A stretch of 64,000 nt of DNA from contig JANNOQ010000090.1 in assembly GCA_031399085.1 (NCBI GenBank), forward strand, positions 99,315 through 163,314, given 5' to 3'. Below the pieces are notes generated by a model. It did not search any database. It was given only the letters and a program-made list of their open reading frames with translations, and was not told the DNA's origin. A program made the translations under genes and the position numbers. This document shows, piece by piece, positions 10,063 through 17,748 of the stretch. Each line of letters opens with the position of its first letter. The first letter of the stretch is position 1. The stretch comes from R-RK-3 sp031399085. Lineage in GTDB: Bacteria > Pseudomonadota > Alphaproteobacteria > Rhizobiales > Rhodomicrobiaceae.

Positions 10063-10524
10063 ATGTTGAACGAAGGTGACGCCGCTCCCGGTTTCGAGCT
10101 GCCGCGCGACGGCGGCGAGACCATCAAACTCAGCGATTTTAATGGCAAGCCCCTAGTGGTTTATTTCTATCCCAAGGACGACACCACGGGATGCACGAAA
10201 CAGGCCGTCGGCTTCAGCGCGCAGATCGCCGCCTTCAAAGAGGCAGGTGCAGAAATCATCGGAATTTCCCCCGACAGCGTCAAGCTGCACAATAAATTCC
10301 GGGATAAACATGAGCTTAAGGTCGTCCTTCTTGCCGACGAAGAAAAAACGGCGATCGACGCCTATGGCGTGTGGGCCGAAAAGAAGATGTACGGCAGGAG
10401 CTATATGGGTGTGGAGCGCTCGACGTTTCTCATCGGCAAGGACGGCCGCATCGCGCGCATCTGGCGCGGCGTGAAGGTTCCCGGCCATGTCGACGAGGTG
10501 CTTGCGGCCGTTAAGGCACTCTGA
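10063..10524 (+). CDS. bcp: Thioredoxin-dependent peroxiredoxin, Bcp/PrxQ type
   Basis: A 153-residue cytosolic peroxidase that reduces hydrogen peroxide and organic peroxides at the expense of thioredoxin. The peroxidatic cysteine is C44 in the motif DDTTGCTK. The resolving cysteine found five residues later in E. coli Bcp is replaced by Val (CTKQAVG), so this is a 1-Cys-type or atypical member. The partner Arg and the LLADEE segment are present. The gene is convergent with the superoxide dismutase gene, making a small oxidative-stress neighbourhood. A perfect hairpin overlaps its stop codon. Confidence 0.92.
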   Translation: MLNEGDAAPGFELPRDGGETIKLSDFNGKPLVVYFYPKDDTTGCTKQAVGFSAQIAAFKEAGAEIIGISPDSVKLHNKFRDKHELKVVLLADEEKTAIDAYGVWAEKKMYGRSYMGVERSTFLIGKDGRIARIWRGVKVPGHVDEVLAAVKAL

Positions 10525-10538
10525 TCCGGCAGGATCAG
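10521..10538 (+). terminator. Hairpin overlapping the bcp stop codon
   Basis: CTGATCC and GGATCAG form a perfect 7-bp stem with a 4-base loop, starting at the bcp stop codon. No T-run follows, so it may be a stabilising 3' end or a weak bidirectional terminator between the convergent bcp and sod genes. Confidence 0.4.
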
Positions 10539-10575
10539 CCGCGCCTTGCCTGGGTCTGACGAGAAAGCTGCACAT

Positions 10576-11262
10576 CTATGCCATGCGGCTCTCTACAACG
10601 CTCCAGTTGACTAGGTTGTCCAGGACCGCCTTCACGTGCTCTTTGCGCCGGTTCTCGTAATCGAGATAATAGGCGTGCTCCCAAACGTCGATGCCAAGCA
10701 GCGCGGGTCGGCCTGACGCTAGCGGGTTGCCGCCGTCTTGTAAGCCCGCGATCACGATGCGGCCGCCTTCGAGCGTGACCCACACCCAGCCCGTCCCGAA
10801 TACGTCCTCCGAGGCGCTAGCAATCTTGTCTTTAAACCCTTGCAAGCCCCCAAAGTCTTTGTCGATGGCTTCAGCGAGGCGGCCTCGCGGCGATTTCGGA
10901 CCGCCAGGCTTCATCTGCTCCCAATAGGCGACATGGTTCCAAGCTTGGCTGGCGTTGTTGGAGATTTTTTTGTCTTTCTCCCCGGACTTGCTGGCTGACT
11001 GCCGGACAATCTGCTCAAGGTCGATATCGGCGTAGGCCGTGCCGGGCGCAAGTTCGTTGAGCTTGGTGAAATAATCCTTGTGGTGCTTGCCGTAATGGAG
11101 GCTCACCGTCTGCGCCGAAATGGTCGGCGAAAGCGCATCCTCGGGGTAGGGAAGCTTCGGCTGCTCGAAAGGAACCGCCGCCCGCGCGATATAGGGAGCG
11201 TATACAGCCGATGCGGCAAGAGCTGCGCTGCTCGCGATTAAGAAAGCCCGGCGGTCGATCAT
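10576..11262 (-). CDS. Superoxide dismutase (Fe/Mn family) with Tat-like export signal
   Basis: A 228-residue enzyme converting superoxide to oxygen and peroxide. The metal ligands are visible: His in LHYGKHHKDY, His in NHVAYWEQM, and Asp and His in DVWEHAYY. The ATG at 11262 is chosen because GGGAG lies seven bases upstream and it begins DRRAFLIASSAALAAS, a twin-arginine-like signal ending near IARAAV. The signal predicts export of a folded, metal-loaded enzyme to the periplasm. The frame extends further upstream to 11508, but that part is not SOD-like. Fe versus Mn cannot be decided from sequence alone. It is convergent with bcp. Confidence 0.92.
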   Translation of the reverse strand: MIDRRAFLIASSAALAASAVYAPYIARAAVPFEQPKLPYPEDALSPTISAQTVSLHYGKHHKDYFTKLNELAPGTAYADIDLEQIVRQSASKSGEKDKKISNNASQAWNHVAYWEQMKPGGPKSPRGRLAEAIDKDFGGLQGFKDKIASASEDVFGTGWVWVTLEGGRIVIAGLQDGGNPLASGRPALLGIDVWEHAYYLDYENRRKEHVKAVLDNLVNWSVVESRMA

Positions 11263-11706
11263 GGGAAGTCTCCCTGGGTGGACCTGAGTGACAACCAGGT
11301 CGCGGTGACGGAGTCGCGTTAGTCTGTTCAACGCAATGATCCGCAAGCGGTTCCTAACCCCATGAGGGTGCGTGTTGCCCAGTGGCGCCTTCGCCAACGG
11401 CTGGTTAAGGCAAAGCATCAAAGTTTTTGCTTGTCGCACTTTCCCAGAGGTGCGATTCTGCTGCCTTAATGCTAAAAACTGCGGAAATGAGTGCTGGCTG
11501 TGCATCACTTACGGCATGCCAATGCAGAGCATTTTCGCTGTTTCAGAGGCATCGCGCGCTTAGGGGACTTTAAGCAACAGTCGCGAATCACTTCAGTTCG
11601 ACGGCTTCGTAAGCGCTTTACGCCTCCTAAAGGCCATTGAAAACCGTCTGACGCCGATTTAGAACTGTAGGGCGCTGCCCTCATCGGAATTTCGGAGAAG
11701 GTGCAG
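11263..11706. other. Intergenic region between divergent sod and bactofilin genes
   Basis: About 440 bases without a supported gene. It should hold the promoters of both divergent genes. I see a GGAGAAGG ribosome-binding site just before the bactofilin start, but no confident promoter, RNA or repeat. Confidence 0.5.
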
Positions 11707-12291
11707 ATGTTTAGCAAGAAGCCAGAGAAGCCAGAAAAGCTAGAGAGTGAAATGAGCACTTTTGAGTCGCAGAAGCCGATTACCAAGACGACAAGCAAGG
11801 CTGTCGGGGGGCCGACGCAGACGACCGGCTCTGGCCCGCTAGCTTCACCCAATCCGGCGCAGCCGCCCATGGGCGGCATGGCTCCCAGGCCCGCCATGGC
11901 GACGCCTGCCTATCGCGGATCCGACCGGATGGCGCCGTCGATCATCGGCGAAGATCTGACGGTCACGGGCAACGTCCTCTCCAAGGGCGAGGTTCAGGTC
12001 GACGGCCAAATCCAGGGCGACGTGCATTGCTCCTCGCTGATCGTCGGCGAAAAGGCGCAGATCACGGGCGGCATCGTCGCCGAAGACGTCGTGGTGCGCG
12101 GCCAGGTGATGGGCTCCATCCGCGGCGTGCGCGTGACCTTGCAGTCCTCCTCGCATGTCGAGGGCGACATTTTCCATCAGTCGCTCGCCATCGAACAGGG
12201 CGCGTTCTTTGAGGGCAAGTCGCGCCGCACGGAAGATCCGATCGCATCCGCGCCCAAGCTCGACATGCTGCAGGGCCAGGCGGCAGAGTAG
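11707..12291 (+). CDS. Bactofilin family cytoskeletal protein
   Basis: A 194-residue protein with a disordered, Pro/Lys-rich N-terminus (about 75 residues) and a central bactofilin domain beginning at SIIGEDLTVTGNV. Hydrophobic-Gly repeats (VQVDGQIQGDV, AQITGGIVAEDV, VVVRGQVMGSI) mark the right-handed beta-helix. Bactofilins polymerise without nucleotide into filaments at the membrane and help localise cell-wall or stalk machinery. The start is ATG 11707, preceded by GGAGAAGG; a GTG two codons upstream is the alternative. The C-terminal tail is polar. No M23 peptidase gene, a frequent bactofilin neighbour, is adjacent. Confidence 0.9.
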   Translation: MFSKKPEKPEKLESEMSTFESQKPITKTTSKAVGGPTQTTGSGPLASPNPAQPPMGGMAPRPAMATPAYRGSDRMAPSIIGEDLTVTGNVLSKGEVQVDGQIQGDVHCSSLIVGEKAQITGGIVAEDVVVRGQVMGSIRGVRVTLQSSSHVEGDIFHQSLAIEQGAFFEGKSRRTEDPIASAPKLDMLQGQAAE

Positions 12292-12378
12292 TTCAGACGG
12301 CGTTGCGCGCCGGTTTTTTCACCATGATAGGGTGAGTCCAATCCGGGACTTCCCTTCGCCCGCGCGCCGGCTTTTCCA

Positions 12379-13392
12379 ATGCCAATTGACAGCGAAAGCC
12401 AGCCGCCCATCGACGTCGATGCTCTCGCCAGGGGCGTGCTTGCTGGCGAACGCGCCGCTCTCGGCCGCGCCATTACGTTGGTTGAAAGCCTGAGGCCTGA
12501 CCACCGGCCGCTCGCGGACGAACTTCTGCAACAGCTTCATGCAAAGACCGGCAAGGCGCATCGGATCGGCGTGACAGGATTGCCGGGCGTCGGCAAATCC
12601 ACCTTCATCGACCAGTTCGGCGTCAATCTAACGGCGGCCGGCCACCGCGTCGCGGTGCTGACGGTCGATCCAAGCTCGAGGCGCACCGGCGGTTCCATTC
12701 TCGGCGACAAGACCCGGATGGCGCGGCTGGCGACCGATCCAAACGCCTTTGTGCGGCCCTCCCCGGCCGGCAAGACGCTGGGCGGCGTCACCCGGGCGAC
12801 GCGCGAGACGATGCTGGTCTGCGAGGCGGCGGGCTTCGATGTTGTCCTCGTCGAGACGGTAGGCGTCGGCCAGTCCGAAAGCGCGGTTGCTGGCATGGTC
12901 GATTTTTTCCTGGTGCTCCTGCTGCCCGGCGCGGGAGACGAGTTGCAAGGTCTCAAAAAGGGTCTCATCGAGCTGGCCGACCTGATTGCGATCAATAAGG
13001 CCGATGGCGCGTTCGCCGCGCGCGCGATGGCGACGGCCGCCGACTACCGCGCGGCGCTCCACATCCTGACCAGCCGCGACGGCGACTGGAAGCCGGAGGC
13101 CGTGACCATTTCCGGGCTGGAAAATAAGGGGCTCGACGAGCTTTGGACGGCGATCAGCCGGCACCGCGAGATCATGGACCGTTCGGGCGCATTCGCGGCG
13201 AAACGGCGCGATCAGTCCGTCGCCTGGATGCACGATCTGATTGAGGACCGGCTGCGCGGGCTCATCAGGGGTGACGCAACGATCCGATCCCGTCTGAATG
13301 CGCTGGAATTGGAAGTACGGGAAGGGCGCAAAATGCCTGCCGAAGCCGCAATGGAGATTTTGCGCATGGCGGGCATCGGGTCATCCGAATAG
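12379..13392 (+). CDS. meaB: Methylmalonyl-CoA mutase-associated GTPase MeaB
   Basis: A 337-residue G3E-type GTPase that protects and loads adenosylcobalamin into methylmalonyl-CoA mutase or related mutases. The P-loop GLPGVGKST lies at residues 67-75. The switch region VDPSSRRTGGSILGDKTRM and the NKAD guanine-specificity motif follow. The C-terminal helical dimerisation arm is complete. The gene stands alone: no mutase gene is adjacent, and it is convergent with serA with only 13 bases between the stops. The orphan setting means the client mutase is elsewhere. Confidence 0.95.
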   Translation: MPIDSESQPPIDVDALARGVLAGERAALGRAITLVESLRPDHRPLADELLQQLHAKTGKAHRIGVTGLPGVGKSTFIDQFGVNLTAAGHRVAVLTVDPSSRRTGGSILGDKTRMARLATDPNAFVRPSPAGKTLGGVTRATRETMLVCEAAGFDVVLVETVGVGQSESAVAGMVDFFLVLLLPGAGDELQGLKKGLIELADLIAINKADGAFAARAMATAADYRAALHILTSRDGDWKPEAVTISGLENKGLDELWTAISRHREIMDRSGAFAAKRRDQSVAWMHDLIEDRLRGLIRGDATIRSRLNALELEVREGRKMPAEAAMEILRMAGIGSSE

Positions 13393-13405
13393 ATGGCGGC
13401 TTGCA

Positions 13406-14989
13406 CTAAAACCGCAGCCGACTCGCGAGCATGACATTGGGCAGGCCGCGAACTTTATCCAGCACCGCATCGGTGACCTTTTCGTCCACGCCGACCAGGG
13501 CGAGCGCCGTGCTGCCCGCGCTCTCGCGGCCAAGCGTGAAGGTCGCGATGTTGACGCGCGCCTCGCCAAGCACCGTCCCGAGCGCGCCGATATAGCCGGG
13601 CTTGTCGGCATTCTCCGTATACAGCATGTGCGGCGTGAGTTCGGCTTCGAAATTCATCCGCTGGATCTGGATCAGGCGCGGCCGGTTGTCGGAAAACACA
13701 GTGCCCGCGACGGAGCGTTCCCGGCCCTCGCTTTTCAGCGTTACCCGCATATAGGTCTCGTAGGCGCCTTCCTGATCGCGCCGGACCTCCTCGACCATGA
13801 TGCCGCGCTGGCGGGCGATCACGGGCGCGCTTATCATGTTCACATCCTGCAACAGCGGGCGCAGCACGCCCGTGAGCGCGGCGGCCGTGAGCGCCTTGGT
13901 GTTCATCTCGCCGATCTCACCGGCATATTCGACCCGGATTTGGGTCAGGCCGCTTTCGGTGAGCTGCCCCGCGAAGGAGCCAAGCTGCTCGGCGAGCTTG
14001 ACGAAAGGCTGCAAGCGCGGGGCCTCTTCCGCCGTGATCGAGGGGAAATTCACAGCGTTCGAGATCGCTCCGTTCAGCAGATAGTCGGCCATCTGCTCGG
14101 CAACCTGCACGGCGACGTTCTCCTGCGCCTCGTTGGTCGATGCGCCCAGATGCGGCGTGCAGATGACATTGGGAAGCCCGAAAAGCGGGTTCTCCTTCGC
14201 CGGTTCGGTCTCGAACACATCGAGCGCCGCGCCCGCGACCTGGCCTGAGCGGATGGCCTCGGCAAGGTCGGCCTCAACGACGAGGCCGCCTCGCGCGCAA
14301 TTGATGATGCGCACGCCCTTTTTCATCTTCGCCATGGCGGCGGCGTTGATAATGCCCTTGGTCTTCTCCGTCATGGGCGTATGCAGCGTGATGAAATCGG
14401 CGCGCCGGAACAAGGCGTCCAGCTCGACCTTTTCCACGCCAAGTTCGCTTGCGCGCTCCGGCGTCAGGAACGGGTCGAACGCAATCACTTTCATGGCGAG
14501 GCCATGTGCCCGGTTCGCCACGATCGAGCCAATATTGCCGCAGCCGATGATGCCGAGCGTCTTGGCCGTCACTTCGACGCCCATGAATTTGGATTTTTCC
14601 CATTTGCCCGCCTGGGTCGAGCGGTCGGCCTCGGGGAGCTGCCGGGCGAGCGCCATCAGCAGCGAAATCGTGTGCTCGGCGGTGGTGATGGAATTGCCGA
14701 AGGGCGTGTTCATGACGATGATGCCCTTGGCGGTCGCGGCGGGCACGTCGATATTGTCGACGCCGATCCCGGCGCGCCCGATCACGCGCAGCCGGCCATT
14801 GGCGTTCGCCAGCACTTTCTCGGTCACTTTCGTCGATGAGCGGACGGCAAGCCCGTCATACTCGCCGATGATCGCCGCGAGTTCGTCCTTGTCGAGGCCG
14901 GTCTTTACGTCGGTCTCGATGTTGCGATCCTCAAAGACCTTCTTGGCCAGCGGTGAAAGGCTGTCAGCGATAAGAACGCGGGGTGCCAT
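13406..14989 (-). CDS. serA: D-3-phosphoglycerate dehydrogenase
   Basis: A 527-residue enzyme for the first step of serine synthesis (3-phosphoglycerate to 3-phosphohydroxypyruvate, NAD-linked). The N-terminal substrate domain is followed by the Rossmann segment GIIGCGNIGSIVA, the active-site stretch INCARGGLVVE and the catalytic HLGAST region. The extra intervening domain and a C-terminal ACT domain (PGYIGALGTVLGEA) make it the long form that can be regulated by serine. It lies 57 bases after serC on the same strand, forming a serC-serA operon under the serC leader RNA. Confidence 0.97.
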   Translation of the reverse strand: MAPRVLIADSLSPLAKKVFEDRNIETDVKTGLDKDELAAIIGEYDGLAVRSSTKVTEKVLANANGRLRVIGRAGIGVDNIDVPAATAKGIIVMNTPFGNSITTAEHTISLLMALARQLPEADRSTQAGKWEKSKFMGVEVTAKTLGIIGCGNIGSIVANRAHGLAMKVIAFDPFLTPERASELGVEKVELDALFRRADFITLHTPMTEKTKGIINAAAMAKMKKGVRIINCARGGLVVEADLAEAIRSGQVAGAALDVFETEPAKENPLFGLPNVICTPHLGASTNEAQENVAVQVAEQMADYLLNGAISNAVNFPSITAEEAPRLQPFVKLAEQLGSFAGQLTESGLTQIRVEYAGEIGEMNTKALTAAALTGVLRPLLQDVNMISAPVIARQRGIMVEEVRRDQEGAYETYMRVTLKSEGRERSVAGTVFSDNRPRLIQIQRMNFEAELTPHMLYTENADKPGYIGALGTVLGEARVNIATFTLGRESAGSTALALVGVDEKVTDAVLDKVRGLPNVMLASRLRF

Positions 14990-15046
14990 TGCGGTCTCCG
15001 GGAGGTGAGAAATGGGTCATTGGAAAAGGGGCGGCGTTGAAACCGG

Positions 15047-16219
15047 TCAAGCCGCTTTCAAGGATCCCGCCTTGATACTGGCGAAGGCCCAGTCCAGCCA
15101 TGGCATCAGGGCTTCGAGGTCTGACGTTTCGACCGTTGCACCGGCCCAGATACGAAGGCCGGGGGGCGCATCGCGGTAGGAGCCGATATCCATCGCCACG
15201 CCAAGCTTCTCCAAGGTCGACGCGATCTGCTTGGCAATGGCGGCCTGCGTCTCGGCTGGCGCGATCGCAATCTGCGGATCGACGATCTTCAGGCAGACCG
15301 AGGTGTTGGAGCGGATCGCGGGCTTTTCGGCGAGGAACGCCGCCCACGGCGTGCGCTCCACCCAATCGGCAATCACCTTAGCGTTGGCGTCGGCGCGGGC
15401 GAACAGCGCGGGCAGGCCGCCAATGCTTTCCGCCCAGGCGAGCGCGTCCAGATAGTCCTCGACGCACAGCATTGAGGGCGTGTTGATCGTTGCGCCGTCG
15501 AAAATCTCGCGGTCGACCTTGCCCTTCTTGACCAGCCGGAAAATCTTCGGCATCGGCCAGGACGGGGTGTAGCTCTCCAGGCGCTGAACAGCGCGCGGGC
15601 TCAAGATAATGATGCCGTGCTGCGCCTCGCCGCCGAGCGCCTTCTGCCAGGAGAAGGTGGTGACATCGAGCTTGTCCCAGGCCAGGTCCTGCGCGAAAGC
15701 GGCAGAGGTGGCGTCGCACAGCGTCAGCCCCTCGCGGTTGGCGGGAATCCAATCGCCATTCGGAACGCGCACGCCGGACGTGGTGCCGTTCCAGGTGAAG
15801 ACCACGTCGCGGGCGAAATCGACCTGCGTCAGGTCGGGCAATGCGCCATAGCCGGCGGTGATTTTGCGCGCGTCGGCAAGCTTCAGCTCCTTGAGCACGT
15901 CGGACACCCAGCCCTCGCCGAAGCTTTCCCAAGCCAAAAGATCGACGCCACGCGCGCCGAGCAGCGACCACATCGCCATTTCGAACGCGCCGGTGTCGGA
16001 GGCGGGCGTGATGCCGATCAGGTAGTCCTGCGGCACGCCGAGAATGGCGCGCGTCTTGTCGATGGCCAGCTTGAGCTTCGCCTTGCCCTCTTTAGAGCGG
16101 TGCGAGCGGCCGAGAACGGCGGTCTTGAGATTGTCGAGGGCGTAGCCGGGGCGCTTGGCGCAGGGGCCGGAGGAGAAATGCGGCACGCGCGGGCGCGCTG
16201 CGGGCTGCGGCATGGTCAT
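15047..16219 (-). CDS. serC: Phosphoserine aminotransferase
   Basis: A 390-residue PLP enzyme converting 3-phosphohydroxypyruvate and glutamate to phosphoserine, the second step of serine synthesis; it can also act in vitamin B6 synthesis. The PLP lysine sits in TFSWQKALGGEAQHG. The length and the RPRVPHFSSGPCAKRPG N-terminus fit the alphaproteobacterial type. The start is ATG 16219 or 16213, both just downstream of an AAAGGG ribosome-binding site that lies inside the third hairpin of the RNA leader. It is first gene of the serC-serA operon. Confidence 0.96.
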   Translation of the reverse strand: MTMPQPAARPRVPHFSSGPCAKRPGYALDNLKTAVLGRSHRSKEGKAKLKLAIDKTRAILGVPQDYLIGITPASDTGAFEMAMWSLLGARGVDLLAWESFGEGWVSDVLKELKLADARKITAGYGALPDLTQVDFARDVVFTWNGTTSGVRVPNGDWIPANREGLTLCDATSAAFAQDLAWDKLDVTTFSWQKALGGEAQHGIIILSPRAVQRLESYTPSWPMPKIFRLVKKGKVDREIFDGATINTPSMLCVEDYLDALAWAESIGGLPALFARADANAKVIADWVERTPWAAFLAEKPAIRSNTSVCLKIVDPQIAIAPAETQAAIAKQIASTLEKLGVAMDIGSYRDAPPGLRIWAGATVETSDLEALMPWLDWAFASIKAGSLKAA

Positions 16220-16220
16220 G

Positions 16221-16290
16221 GCGATCTACCCTTTCAGATAGTTGCTCCTCGTTGGGGAGGAGTGTCCCGCCGATGCGGATACGCGGCGGG
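16221..16290 (-). ncRNA. serC-type RNA leader motif
   Basis: On the minus strand, immediately before serC, three hairpins follow in order. The first is CCCGCCG/CGGCGGG (16290-16266), the second CTCCTC/GAGGAG (16262-16245), and the third CTATC/GGTAG (16241-16226), whose loop and 3' arm contain the AAAGGG ribosome-binding site. The AACTATCTGAAAGGGTAG segment matches my memory of the serC RNA motif described upstream of serC in alphaproteobacteria. The match is from memory, not a covariance search. Overlap with the ribosome-binding site suggests translational control. Confidence 0.75.
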
Positions 16291-16400
16291 GCGCGCGAAG
16301 TCAAGCGCGCCGGTCGCGTCTCGCCTCGCTTTACCTCCGAGGCCAGCCGGTCTAAACGCTAAGCATCGCATGTAGCGAATGTTTTGGATGGGGGCTCATC

Positions 16401-16964
16401 ATGGCCGTGCCGCGTATATTGCGTATCTTCAAGGTGCGAAGCGAGGGCAATCTGGAATTTTGGGTGTCGAATGCCGTCATCGTCCTCTCGACGGTGCTCA
16501 GCGTCTATCTCGCGGCGCAAGCCGGTTACCGCACGGCGCTCGATTTCGAACTCGCGCGCACCGACCGCGAGAGCTATTACATGCGCCGCGCGCTGCTCGA
16601 TGAGGTGAAGGACAACCTCACCCAGGCCGACCAGATCTCGAAAAACATGGTTGAGACCGGCTGGCGGTTCCGCAATTCCGACCCGGAAATCTTCAAATTG
16701 CAGGGCTTCGTTTGGGAGACGATGAAGGAGCAGAGCACGACGTTCCAGATTCCCTCGGAGGTGCTCACCGGCGTGCGGCGCTATTACGATAAATCCGGCG
16801 GGTATGCGAAGGCGCTCGCGGTCGGACAGGGCACGGCGATCGAGGCCGCCAACGCTTGGGCGAAGGACACGCAGGAGATGCGCGAAAATGTCATGCCGGC
16901 GATGGAGCGCGACATCGCGCAGCTCTATGCGAAGCTGACCAAGCGGGGACTGGAGCTTAACTGA
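16401..16964 (+). CDS. Single-pass membrane protein of unknown function
   Basis: A 187-residue protein with a short basic N-terminus, one membrane segment (about residues 24-42, VSNAVIVLSTVLSVYLAAQ) and a soluble helical domain of about 140 residues rich in Glu, Lys and Ala. No catalytic motif is visible. Codon use is typical for the window, which supports a real gene. It is divergent from serC and is followed by about 140 bases without a gene. Its context (small unknown genes, an HNH endonuclease) does not tell its job. Confidence 0.6.
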   Translation: MAVPRILRIFKVRSEGNLEFWVSNAVIVLSTVLSVYLAAQAGYRTALDFELARTDRESYYMRRALLDEVKDNLTQADQISKNMVETGWRFRNSDPEIFKLQGFVWETMKEQSTTFQIPSEVLTGVRRYYDKSGGYAKALAVGQGTAIEAANAWAKDTQEMRENVMPAMERDIAQLYAKLTKRGLELN

Positions 16965-17107
16965 GTCTTTTTTGCATCAGAAGCATGGAAATCCACAAAC
17001 GCGAAATGCTGACCGCTTGACTGTTGCGATTTGATGACTCCGGTCTGCGAATCGCATATGCATGAATCGTAAGAAGGTTAAAAAACCTCTTAACAGCGTC
17101 AGTAACA

Positions 17108-17347
17108 GTGGAGCGTCAAGTGGAGCACGAGTACCCGTCCGATTGGAAGCAATTGGGCAATCTGGCCAACGGCATTCTGCGGTCGGTTGCGGAGAAGCGA
17201 ATGAAACAGGCTGAATTCATGGCGGCCGAAATGGACAATTTGGACGCCAACATGCACTCCCCGCGTGCACAGACGCGGATTCAGCTCGATCTGCCGCTCA
17301 TTCCGCCGGCCGCGCCGCCGGTCGAAATACGGGCCGGCGGGCATTAG
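17108..17347 (+). CDS. Small hypothetical protein
   Basis: A 79-residue frame starting at GTG 17108 (GTG 17120 is an alternative). The protein is amphipathic and acidic in the middle (AEKRMKQAEFMAAEMDNLDA), with a proline-rich C-terminus. No family is recognised. An intrinsic terminator lies about 210 bases downstream, so it could be the end of this transcript or belong to an RNA in the gap. Support is only from the open frame and composition. Confidence 0.4.
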   Translation: MERQVEHEYPSDWKQLGNLANGILRSVAEKRMKQAEFMAAEMDNLDANMHSPRAQTRIQLDLPLIPPAAPPVEIRAGGH

Positions 17348-17557
17348 CCCGGCCTCGCGAACACCTTTGTGCAGGCGTGGTGGTGTGTTGCGTCCAGAAT
17401 GGAGTTGCGTTCAGTAGCGTCGGGTTGAGTTCGTTGCGTTGCGTGAGTGGGCGACCGGCTATTCGTATGCGTGTTGCCGAGGAATTTGGCTGGCCGCCTG
17501 AGGTGTAAGCGTATCGCCTGCCGTATCGGGTGTTTGCGATTCGCGCGTAAACTGAAA
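17348..17557. other. Gene-free stretch with repeated GTTGCGT words
   Basis: No plausible coding frame. The word GTTGCG(T) recurs four times between about 17385 and 17445, and the stretch ends in an intrinsic terminator. It could encode an untranslated 3' region or a small RNA; I see no convincing promoter. Confidence 0.35.
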
Positions 17558-17590
17558 CGGGCGCTCCAAGCGGGCGCCCGTTTTCTTTTT
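17558..17590 (+). terminator. Rho-independent terminator
   Basis: CGGGCGC (17558-17564) pairs with GCGCCCG (17574-17580) around a 9-base loop and is followed directly by TTTTCTTTTT. It reads on the plus strand and closes transcription from the 17.1-17.35 kb gene or from an RNA in the gap. Confidence 0.8.
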
Positions 17591-17626
17591 GACCGATTGC
17601 GATCTGGCAGAATACCGCCGCACCTC

Positions 17627-17703
17627 GTCATCCCCGCGAAAGCGGGGATCCAGTTTTTGAAGAAATCAAATGCTTACTGGATTCCCGCTTTCGCGGGAAT
17701 GAC
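17627..17703. repeat. REP-like doublet in inverted orientation
   Basis: A 27-base unit (17627-17653, core CCCGCGAAAGCGGG, itself a hairpin) is repeated in inverted orientation at 17677-17703 with a 23-base spacer, with only one mismatched pair (CCCC versus TCCC). Units of this type, GTCAT-CCCGCGAAAGCGGG-ATCCAG, are widespread intergenic palindromes in proteobacteria. The pair can fold into one long cruciform or two separate hairpins. It lies between the orphan terminator and the 3' end of the HNH gene. Confidence 0.8.
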
Positions 17704-17748
17704 AAGGAATTCGTTTCGGCGCGCATGAATTGGGCCGCGCAGAAGCGC

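Noticed and set aside
11263..11508. Upstream extension of the SOD frame
   Set aside because: The sequence is not SOD-like and the ATG at 11262 has a good ribosome-binding site and starts a signal peptide.
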